A stretch of DNA of 7,124 bases from a bacterium HR23 (GTDB taxonomy: Bacteria > Chloroflexota > Dehalococcoidia > Lucifugimonadales > HRBIN23): NCBI GenBank assembly GCA_002923335.1, contig BEHZ01000090.1, positions 1 through 7,124 of the forward strand, written 5' to 3'. Each line of letters starts with the position of its first letter. Within the stretch, counting starts at the first letter, position 1. A program made the position numbers and the translations under genes. The notes beneath the pieces are model-generated. The model had not been told where the DNA came from, ran no database searches, and was given only the letters and a program-made list of their open reading frames with translations. This document shows, in pieces, positions 1 through 7,124 of the stretch.

Positions 1-420
1 GGCTTTCGGTGGGGCCCGCCTATGCCCCCGACGCACGGCTGGGGGTAAGGGCCCTTCGGGAGGGGGAGGTGACGGGGGGGGTGCTCCTGGGGGATGCGGG
101 GTTTGATGCGGAGGAGGTGTGGGAGGAGGCGAAGCGGAGAGGTCTTACCCCCCACATTCGGCTCAAGCGTGGGGGAAAGGGCCCCAATCCCCCTTGAGGG
201 TGGAAGGGGAGAAGGGCTTCTCTCCGGCCCTCTACCGGTGGCGTGGGGTGGTGGAAGGGGTGTTTGGGGGGATCAAGACCCGGCTCCTTGGGGGTTACCT
301 TGCGGAGATGGGGGAGGAGACACCCCGGAAGCGGGTGTTCCTGGAGGCCTTGGCCTACAACCTGCGGGTGCTGCTGTCCCTCCTTTTGTGGCTTCTGGGC
401 CCGAGGGGCCTGGGGACCAC
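1..420 (+). mobile_element. Right-hand part of an IS4-type insertion sequence
   Basis: This stretch carries the C-terminal half of a DDE transposase and nothing else coding. The strand is unusually G-rich, with many runs of four to seven G, unlike the protease gene that follows, which fits an acquired element. The left end and its inverted repeat lie outside the window, so no terminal repeat pair or target duplication can be matched. The right boundary is an estimate: transposase-like sequence ends around 390-410 and protease-like sequence is convincing from about 465. The true end could be anywhere in between. Confidence 0.6.
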
Positions 421-505
421 CCCCACCACCCAAGCCCCCCGCCTCCCCTTCGCCTACACCTACATTTGCAGGACAACCCCTTGCCATTGGGGCGAAGGGC
501 GATGA
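3..505 (+). pseudogene. IS4-family DDE transposase, 5'-partial, split by a -1 frame change
   Basis: The product would cut and join the ends of its IS element. The first frame is open from the window edge and ends at a TGA at 195-197. It contains the block LLGDAGFDAEE, whose Asp (codon 93-95) is probably the second catalytic Asp. The -1 frame continues the protein and carries a complete YREK signature, Y-(2)-R-(3)-E-(6)-K: Tyr at 233, Arg at 242, catalytic Glu at 254 and Lys at 275. A typical C-terminal block, LEALAYNLRVLL, follows. No residues seem to be missing across the join, so only one frame change separates the parts. It may be a decay mutation, or a programmed frameshift at 173-179. 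The tail from about 400 to the stop at 505 looks like read-through into non-transposase DNA, implying loss of the native stop. The first catalytic Asp and the N-terminus lie outside the window. Family assignment is confident; activity is doubtful. Confidence 0.75.
173..179 (+). other. Candidate -1 ribosomal slippery heptamer G_GGA_AAG
   Basis: The seven bases GGGAAAG lie exactly in the X_XXY_YYZ phase relative to the upstream transposase frame (codons GGA 174-176 and AAG 177-179). A -1 slip here moves ribosomes into the frame that carries the YREK block, 16 nt before the upstream frame would stop at TGA 195-197. Programmed -1 shifting is well known in several IS families, although A_AAA_AAG is the commoner site. 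The sequence shows only the motif and its phase; function is inference. Confidence 0.35.
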
Positions 506-1280
506 CGACGATGAGGACCAGATCCCTGACCCGGGGCGGCCACCGCCGGGCGTCGCCCTCAAGGTCATCATCCCCTGGGAGCGGGGGAAGGCCCCTAGCC
601 ACCCCGGTGGAACGGGAGGGAGCAGCGCAACCTGCACAACGGGGAGCGGGACGACCCTCTGCGATGCCTGGCCCCCTGTGGGAACGGTGGACGGCCAGGC
701 GGTGGGCTGGCCGGCTGGGGCTAGTGTGGGCTATACCCTTTATCCCTCCACCTTCCCGTCCTCCGTCCAGGGCAGTGTCTCCACCGCCATAAGTGGGGCC
801 TTCAGCACCTGGGCACAGGTAACCGGCCTGTCCTTCCCACAAGCCACGAGCGTCGGCAAACCGGTGGCACGCCTGGACGGCGTGAAGAGCGTTTTCGCCA
901 AGAAGATGCGGGCCGGGGTGCTGGCGGTTACCTACTTGTGGTGGTATACCTCTGGCCCTAACGCAGGCCACTTTGCGGAGTTTGATTTGGTCTTCAACAC
1001 CCTCTACCCCTGGTCCTATACCGTGCCCGTCGGCGATACTTCGGTCGACCCCAGTTACGATGATCCATCCAACAGCGGCGTCGCCAGCACCTACGACCTG
1101 CGGAACATCGCCACGCACGAGGCAGGACACGCTGTAGGTCTGGACGACCTGTATGATGAGAGCACGGCGCTGCTGACGATGTATGGCTATGGTGCGACTG
1201 CGGAACTCAAGAAGGACTCCCTCGGCAAGGGGGACTGCCTGGGGATGCAGGCGATTTACGGAGCGTTTACCTGTCCCTAG
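468..1280 (+). CDS. Matrixin-like zinc metalloprotease (metzincin), 5' end probably lost
   Basis: This is a zinc endopeptidase, probably secreted in its original form. The zinc site HEAGHAVGLDD (1116-1148) fits HExxHxxGxxD: two His ligands, the catalytic Glu, the metzincin Gly, and Asp as likely third ligand in place of the usual His, as in snapalysin-type enzymes. A Met-turn follows (LLTMYGYG, Met codon 1179-1181), then a C-terminal helix region ending DCLGMQAIYG. The domain starts near 700 with the matrixin-like stretch VGYTLYPSTFPSS. Four cysteines, two near 630-660 and two near the C-terminus, suggest disulphides and an extracytoplasmic location. The start shown is only where mature-like sequence begins (AGQPLAIGAKG, then the acidic run DDDDED). 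Between 303 and 677 this frame has no ATG, GTG or TTG, and earlier ones (GTG 243, TTG 264, 288, 300) lie inside the transposase. No signal peptide is encoded, so the gene is probably 5'-truncated by the IS. GTG 678 could start a 200-residue leaderless domain. Confidence 0.75.
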   Translation, partial: AGQPLAIGAKGDDDDEDQIPDPGRPPPGVALKVIIPWERGKAPSHPGGTGGSSATCTTGSGTTLCDAWPPVGTVDGQAVGWPAGASVGYTLYPSTFPSSVQGSVSTAISGAFSTWAQVTGLSFPQATSVGKPVARLDGVKSVFAKKMRAGVLAVTYLWWYTSGPNAGHFAEFDLVFNTLYPWSYTVPVGDTSVDPSYDDPSNSGVASTYDLRNIATHEAGHAVGLDDLYDESTALLTMYGYGATAELKKDSLGKGDCLGMQAIYGAFTCP

Positions 1281-1297
1281 CGCTTTCCACCTGTCCT

Positions 1298-1336
1298 AGG
1301 GGGCGGTCGGCCAACCCATCCGCCCCCTCGTTTTTT
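1298..1336 (+). terminator. Rho-independent terminator after the protease
   Basis: A perfect 9-bp stem, AGGGGGCGG (1298-1306) with CCGCCCCCT (1320-1328), encloses a 13-nt loop. It is followed after two bases by six T (1331-1336). It begins 17 nt after the protease stop codon. There is no A-run on the left, so it works only for + strand transcripts. It should keep transcripts from the IS/protease side out of the ligase gene. Confidence 0.9.
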
Positions 1337-1339
1337 GTC

Positions 1340-1368
1340 TCGTGAACGGGGAGCCTCTATGCTACAAT
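1340..1368 (+). promoter_or_regulatory. Extended -10 promoter of the acyl-CoA synthetase gene
   Basis: TGCTACAAT (1360-1368) is an extended -10 element: TG, one base, then TACAAT, five of six matching TATAAT. The -35 region is poor; TCGTGA at 1340-1345 has 17-nt spacing but only three matches to TTGACA. This fits a promoter that relies on the extended -10. Transcription would start near 1375 and leave a leader of about 28 nt before the ATG at 1403. The promoter lies only a few bases after the preceding terminator. Confidence 0.6.
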
Positions 1369-1388
1369 GCTGAGGGCACAGCCTGCGC

Positions 1389-1395
1389 GGAGGTG
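1389..1395 (+). promoter_or_regulatory. Ribosome binding site that fixes the ligase start at 1403
   Basis: GGAGGTG is a near-perfect Shine-Dalgarno, seven bases before ATG 1403. The earlier in-frame ATG at 1367 overlaps the -10 hexamer (TACAATG), so it could not be in the mRNA if that promoter is right. Its extra 12 residues also look non-native. Confidence 0.85.
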
Positions 1396-1402
1396 CACTC
1401 GC

Positions 1403-2995
1403 ATGCACGTGGCCGAGTTCCTTACCCTCACCAGTGCCATTGTCCCCGACAGGGAGGCCATCGTCTTTGAGGGCAAGCGCTTCACCTTCGCCGACCTGCA
1501 GGAGCGCTCTAACCGCCTTGCCTCTGCCCTGGCCGGCTTGGGGGTGGGCAAGGGCGACCGTGTCGCCACCATCCAGGTGAACTGTAACGCCCTTATTGAG
1601 ACCCTCTTCGCCGCCGCCAAACTGGACGCCGTCTTTGTCCCCCTCAACTTCCGTGCCAAGGCCGACGAGATCACTTACATGGTGAACCAGAGCGAGCCGA
1701 AGGTCCTGCTGGTGGGACGGCGTTACTATGACCTGGTCAACTCCCTGCGCCCAAACCTGAAGGGGGTGGAGCACTTCATCGCCCTGGAAGGCCCTTACCA
1801 GGACTGGCACCCCTACGACCCCCTTGTGGACGGTGCCGAGTCCCAAGAGTTCTTCCCCGAAGGGCAGGACGATGATGTAGTGGTGCTGATGTTCACGGCC
1901 GGCACCACCGGCACCCCCAAGGGTGTTATGCTCACCCACAACAGTTTCTCCTCCTACATCCTGAACAATGTGGACCCCGCCGACCCCGAGACGGTGGAGA
2001 AGAACATCCTCACCGTTCCCCTTTACCACATCGCCGGTTTGCAGGCGGTGATGGCGGCGGTTTATGGCGGGCGCACCCTGGTTATTCAGCGCCAGTTTGA
2101 GCCGGTAGAGTGGATGGAACTCGTCCAGAAGGAGCGGGTAGACCGGGCCATGATGGTGCCCACTATGCTCAAGCAACTCATGGACCACCCGGCCTTCCGT
2201 CGGTATGACCTCTCCAGCCTCAAGGTGATTACCTACGGCGCCGCACCCATGCCCCTGGAGGTTATCAAGCGGGCCCTGCGGGAGTTCCCCAACACCCGCT
2301 TCATCAACGCCTTCGGGCAGACGGAGACGGCCGCCACCATCACCATGCTTCCCCCGGAAGACCATATCATTCCGCCGGGCCTCCCTCCTGAAGAGGAGGA
2401 GAAGCGCCTGAAGCGCCTCACCTCCATCGGTAAGCCCCTGCCCGATGTGGAGGTGCGCATCGTGGACGAAAACGGGGAGGAGGTGCCCGTGGGGGTCGTG
2501 GGGGAGATCGTTGCCCGTGGCCCCCGTCTGATGAAAGGCTACTGGAGGCAGGAGGAAGCCACCCGTCAGACCATTCGGGGGGGGTGGCTCTACACCGGCG
2601 ACCTGGGCTACCGGGATGAGGAGGGCTACATCTACCTGGCCGGACGGGCCAAGGACTTCATCAAGCGGGGCGGGGAAATGATATCGCCGGAGGAGGTGGA
2701 GCAGTGCCTAATGTCCCACCCGGCGGTGGACGACGCTGCGGTTATCGGCGTGCCCGATGTGGATTGGGGGGAACGGGTGCGGGCCATCGTGGTCCTCAAG
2801 CCAGGCGCTAAAGCCACCGAAGAGGAACTGATAGAGTTCTGCCGACAGCGCCTGGCCAGTTTCAAGAAGCCGGAATCCGTGGTGTTCGTGGACGAGTTGC
2901 CCCGCAACCCCATGGGCAAGGTGTTGAAGCGTGTGCTCCGGGAGCAGTTCGGCCAGCCCATCAAGCCCGCCTCAAACCCCGCTCCCCGAGGATAG
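1403..2995 (+). CDS. AMP-forming acyl-CoA synthetase (ANL superfamily ligase)
   Basis: This cytosolic enzyme activates a carboxylic acid with ATP to an acyl-adenylate and transfers the acyl group to CoA. At 530 aa it is full length for the fatty-acid/aromatic acid CoA ligase group. All core motifs are present: the phosphate-binding loop TAGTTGTPKG (residues 165-174), NAFGQTE (302-308), YTGD (397-400) with the ribose-binding Asp400, the hinge block GRAKDFIKRGGE (414-425), and the C-terminal PRNPMGK with catalytic Lys506. The last two show that the mobile C-terminal domain is intact. The substrate cannot be read from sequence: medium/long-chain fatty acids or aromatic acids (4-coumarate:CoA ligase-like) are both possible, and I give no gene symbol for that reason. 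It has its own promoter and terminator-insulated start, and converges with the pheT operon. The start at ATG 1403 is set by GGAGGTG seven bases upstream. Confidence 0.92.
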   Translation: MHVAEFLTLTSAIVPDREAIVFEGKRFTFADLQERSNRLASALAGLGVGKGDRVATIQVNCNALIETLFAAAKLDAVFVPLNFRAKADEITYMVNQSEPKVLLVGRRYYDLVNSLRPNLKGVEHFIALEGPYQDWHPYDPLVDGAESQEFFPEGQDDDVVVLMFTAGTTGTPKGVMLTHNSFSSYILNNVDPADPETVEKNILTVPLYHIAGLQAVMAAVYGGRTLVIQRQFEPVEWMELVQKERVDRAMMVPTMLKQLMDHPAFRRYDLSSLKVITYGAAPMPLEVIKRALREFPNTRFINAFGQTETAATITMLPPEDHIIPPGLPPEEEEKRLKRLTSIGKPLPDVEVRIVDENGEEVPVGVVGEIVARGPRLMKGYWRQEEATRQTIRGGWLYTGDLGYRDEEGYIYLAGRAKDFIKRGGEMISPEEVEQCLMSHPAVDDAAVIGVPDVDWGERVRAIVVLKPGAKATEEELIEFCRQRLASFKKPESVVFVDELPRNPMGKVLKRVLREQFGQPIKPASNPAPRG

Positions 2996-3135
2996 GGACG
3001 CTGTAGGCAAGGGGAGGGAAAGCCTGCCGTTCCGTGCTCCGGTGGCTACGGGTCAAGCCTTTACCGTGGTGTCCAAGGCGGTGGTTTGACGTCTGCGTTT
3101 CCCCCCAATAGGGGTAGTTAGTAGGCAACCGGAGT
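2996..3135. other. Convergent intergenic gap with no clear terminator
   Basis: The gap separates the stop codons of the + strand ligase and the - strand dehydrogenase. I see only weak potential hairpins, such as CCCC-AATA-GGGG near 3110 and a 4-5 bp CCGT/ACGG pairing near 3030-3050. None is followed by a T-run in either direction. No gene, repeat or RNA is recognisable here. Confidence 0.5.
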
Positions 3136-4083
3136 TCATCGCCCCAGCCACCGCCGAATGTTCTCCACCACCATCGCCAGGCCCCGGTCGTTGGCTTCGG
3201 GTGTCATGCCCCCCGTGTGGGGCGAAAGGACCACAGTGTCCAGCCGGCAGAAGGGGTGTTCTGGGGGAAGAGGCTCCCTGCCGAACACGTCCAGACCCGC
3301 CCCGGCGATGCGCCCCTGGGCCAGCAAGTCTGCCAGGGCCTCCTCATCCACTATGGGGCCACGAGCGGTGTTCACCAGGATGGCGGTGGGTTTCATCATC
3401 TCCAGGAGGCGTCGGCCGATAAGCCCCCGGCTTTCGGGGGAGAGGCGCAGGTGGATGCTCACCGCATCGCTCTGCCGGAAGAGGTCTTCCAAAGGAAGAA
3501 ACTCCACTCCCAGGGCACGCCCCCGCTCCGGCGAGGGGTGGAAGGTCCACGCCACCACCCGCATCCCCAGGCCCCGCCCCAGCGTCGCCACCCGCTCTCC
3601 TATAGGCCCGAGCCCCACCACCCCCAGCGTCTTCCCCTCCAGTTGGATACGGTAGCCCCGCTGGCTCCATCTCCCTTGGCGCACCAGACGGTCGTGCAGG
3701 GCGATGCGGTTGGCCACGGCGAGCAGGAGGGCGACGGCTAGTTCTGCTACGCTCTGGGCGGAATACCCCGGCGTGTTGCTCACCGTGATGCCCAGCCTTC
3801 GGCACGCATCCATGTCTATGTGGTCCACCCCGATGCCGAAGACGGCTATGTGCTTCAGGCGAGGGCACTGCTCCAGCACCTCTCGTGTGAAGCGGGTGGA
3901 GGCGCGGATGTTGATGGCGATATCGGCGTCACGCAGGCGGAGGGTCAACTCGGCGGCATCGGCTGGCAAGGTGGTGTAAACCACCAGGTCGCCCAGCGCC
4001 CGCAGGTCTGCCTCGGCGGGGGAGCCGGTGAGGGCAGGTGGGGCGTCATCAGGGGTGACGATGCGGGGCCTTAGCGTTTCCAT
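3136..4083 (-). CDS. NAD(P)-dependent D-2-hydroxyacid dehydrogenase
   Basis: This enzyme interconverts a 2-oxo acid and a D-2-hydroxy acid using a nicotinamide cofactor, in the cytosol. At 315 aa it is normal for the family (SerA, glyoxylate/hydroxypyruvate reductase, phenyllactate dehydrogenase types). Visible motifs are GIGVDHID (83-90) in the substrate domain, the Rossmann loop GLGPIG (157-162), and the catalytic triad Arg241 (NTARGPIVDEEAL), Glu270 (GREPLPP) and His289 (SPHTGG). The segment after the second Rossmann strand reads VVAWTFHPSPERG. It lacks the acidic residue that normally selects NAD, so NADP use or mixed use is possible. There is no ACT domain, so it is not a classical regulated SerA. 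ATG 4083 overlaps the end of the methyltransferase gene by 13 nt; with only a weak GGTGG directly before it, translation is probably coupled to the upstream gene. The true substrate is unknown. Confidence 0.9.
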   Translation of the reverse strand: METLRPRIVTPDDAPPALTGSPAEADLRALGDLVVYTTLPADAAELTLRLRDADIAINIRASTRFTREVLEQCPRLKHIAVFGIGVDHIDMDACRRLGITVSNTPGYSAQSVAELAVALLLAVANRIALHDRLVRQGRWSQRGYRIQLEGKTLGVVGLGPIGERVATLGRGLGMRVVAWTFHPSPERGRALGVEFLPLEDLFRQSDAVSIHLRLSPESRGLIGRRLLEMMKPTAILVNTARGPIVDEEALADLLAQGRIAGAGLDVFGREPLPPEHPFCRLDTVVLSPHTGGMTPEANDRGLAMVVENIRRWLGR

Positions 4084-5096
4084 CCCACCAGCAGGTCCCG
4101 AGGGCCGTGAAGGATGTGGACGGAGAAATCGGTGAAACCGGCTTCCGCCAGCCACTGCTGGTATTCGGTGGCGGTGTGCTCTTCGCCCCCGGTGGCCACC
4201 AGGTCGTGGAGGTTCAGGAGGGCCGTCAGGAGGGGGGCCGTGCGGGTCTCGTCCAGCAGTTTTTCGCACACGAGGATGGCTCCCCCCGGCTGGAGCGCAT
4301 CGTAGCAGTTGCGCAGGACCTGGCGGGCCTGGTGGGGGGTAAGGTCGTGGAGCACCCATCCCAGGGCGATAACATCTGCCCCAGTGGGGATGGTCTCTTT
4401 TCGGAAGAAGTCCCCCTCCACCACCGAGACTCGGTCCGCAACGCCGTGGGCTTCCAGGTTCTCCCGTGCCACCTGGACGACCAAGGGTTGCTCCAGCACA
4501 ATGGCCCGCAGGTGGGGGTAGCGTTGCACCGCAGCGATACACAGCGCCCCGGAGCCACCCCCCACATCCAGCAAGAGGCGGTGGGGAGAGAAATCGTAGG
4601 CGGAGACGATCTCCTGAGCGGTGGGGAGGGTAAGGGTAATGCCCTGCACGAAGGCCCGGAGGCGCTGGGGGTCGGCGGCGAGGGCCTGAAAGAGGTCAAA
4701 ACTGGGGCCGAAGACCTGCTTCACCCGTGGAGCGTTTTCCCGAACGGCGTCCGGCAGGTATTCCCATAACCGCCAGTGGAGACGGGCCATATGCTCCACC
4801 GGCCCCCCCACATAGGTGGGGCGGTCTTTTACCAGGTAGGTGTCCGCCTCTAGGGTGTTAGCGTAGCGCCCGTTGTCCAGGCGCAGAAGGCCCAGGGCCA
4901 CCAGGGCGTTGAGGAGGCGCTCCAGGGCACGGGGATGCAGGCGCATCCGATAGGCCAACACCTCGGCGCTGGCCGGGCCTTTGGCCAGTTCGTCAAATAC
5001 CCCTAACTCCACGCCCGTAAAGAGGGTGCGGGACACCCAGAAGCCCAGCAACATCTGCTGGATGCGGTCCGGTGGGGGAAGCGATGAGCCTGCCAT
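4071..5096 (-). CDS. SAM-dependent O-methyltransferase (COMT/ASMT type)
   Basis: It transfers a methyl group from S-adenosylmethionine to a hydroxyl group, typically on an aromatic or polyketide-like small molecule. The length is 341 aa. Residues 9-88 form the N-terminal dimerisation/winged-helix domain. The Rossmann methyltransferase domain follows, with motif I LLLDVGGGSG (Asp177-Gly183) and the block GWVLHDL. By analogy with plant caffeate O-methyltransferase, the catalytic base is His250 with Asp251, and the supporting acids are Glu278 (VCEKLLDE) and Glu306 (GGEEHT). All four are present, which argues for a true O-methyltransferase rather than a degenerate homologue. The start chosen is ATG 5096, with AAGGAG nine bases upstream, giving a 13-nt gap after pheT. 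A GTG at 5132 would overlap pheT and add 12 polar residues that look non-native. The neighbouring dehydrogenase overlaps its end, suggesting a joint pathway. The substrate is unknown. Confidence 0.9.
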   Translation of the reverse strand: MAGSSLPPPDRIQQMLLGFWVSRTLFTGVELGVFDELAKGPASAEVLAYRMRLHPRALERLLNALVALGLLRLDNGRYANTLEADTYLVKDRPTYVGGPVEHMARLHWRLWEYLPDAVRENAPRVKQVFGPSFDLFQALAADPQRLRAFVQGITLTLPTAQEIVSAYDFSPHRLLLDVGGGSGALCIAAVQRYPHLRAIVLEQPLVVQVARENLEAHGVADRVSVVEGDFFRKETIPTGADVIALGWVLHDLTPHQARQVLRNCYDALQPGGAILVCEKLLDETRTAPLLTALLNLHDLVATGGEEHTATEYQQWLAEAGFTDFSVHILHGPRDLLVGWKR

Positions 5097-5105
5097 CCCG
5101 ATGCT

Positions 5106-5109
5106 CTCC

Positions 5110-5111
<2 letters not shown>
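5106..5111 (-). promoter_or_regulatory. Ribosome binding site of the O-methyltransferase
   Basis: AAGGAG on the minus strand overlaps the pheT TAA stop (5112-5110) and lies nine bases before ATG 5096. It decides for ATG 5096 over the upstream GTG 5132, and it places translation of the methyltransferase directly behind pheT on one mRNA. Confidence 0.75.

Positions 5112-7124
<2,013 letters not shown>

Noticed and set aside
94..792. Open frame of 232 codons on the plus strand across the IS and protease
   Set aside because: Pro/Arg/Gly-rich translation with no motif; out of frame with both the transposase and the protease.
273..1130. Long open frame on the minus strand (285 codons) opposite the protease
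   Set aside because: It is the high-GC antisense shadow of the protease and IS; its product is Gly/Pro/Arg-rich and shows no domain.
1277..2365. Long open frame on the minus strand (362 codons) opposite the ligase
   Set aside because: It mirrors the ligase, whose motifs are intact on the plus strand; the product is His/Gly/Val-rich low-complexity sequence.
3106..3117. CCCC-AATA-GGGG hairpin as a bidirectional terminator
   Set aside because: Only a 4-bp stem and no T-run on either side.
3344..3868. Second minus-strand frame within the dehydrogenase (174 codons)
   Set aside because: Out-of-frame shadow with Arg/Pro/Gly-rich product and no motif.
4084..4542. Upstream extension of the dehydrogenase frame to 468 codons
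   Set aside because: The extra residues lie inside the methyltransferase gene in another frame and are Pro/Gly/Arg-rich; the dehydrogenase fold begins at ATG 4083.

Overview
The window is high-GC bacterial DNA. The wording of the proteins (charged, Pro/Glu/Arg-rich, GC-ending codons) suggests a thermophilic or hot-environment lineage such as Chloroflexota or a Thermus-like organism. That is inference from style only, since no rRNA or single-lineage marker is present. Both edges cut genes: the left edge lies inside a transposase and the right edge inside pheT.

Left part (1-1336, + strand): the right-hand portion of an IS4-type insertion sequence, with its DDE transposase split by a -1 frame change at a G_GGA_AAG heptamer. 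It is followed directly by the catalytic domain of a secreted-type metzincin (matrixin-like) protease with motif HEAGHAVGLDD and a Met-turn. The protease frame has no plausible start or signal peptide before it runs back into the IS, so its 5' end was probably removed by the insertion. A clean intrinsic terminator at 1298-1336 closes this unit.

Middle (1360-2995, + strand): an acyl-CoA synthetase of the ANL (AMP-forming) superfamily, complete at 530 aa. It has its own extended -10 promoter and a strong Shine-Dalgarno just downstream of the terminator. A 140-bp gap (2996-3135) without a recognisable terminator separates it from genes that converge on it.

Right part (7124-3136, - strand): an apparent operon in the order pheT (phenylalanyl-tRNA synthetase beta subunit, 5'-truncated by the window), a class I SAM-dependent O-methyltransferase of the plant COMT/ASMT type, and a D-2-hydroxyacid dehydrogenase. 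The spacings are a 13-nt gap and a 13-nt overlap, so the last two are probably co-translated. No defence system, CRISPR array or RNA gene is visible. The most interesting points are the IS/protease junction, the possible programmed frameshift, and the attachment of an O-methyltransferase/2-hydroxyacid dehydrogenase pair to a housekeeping synthetase gene.
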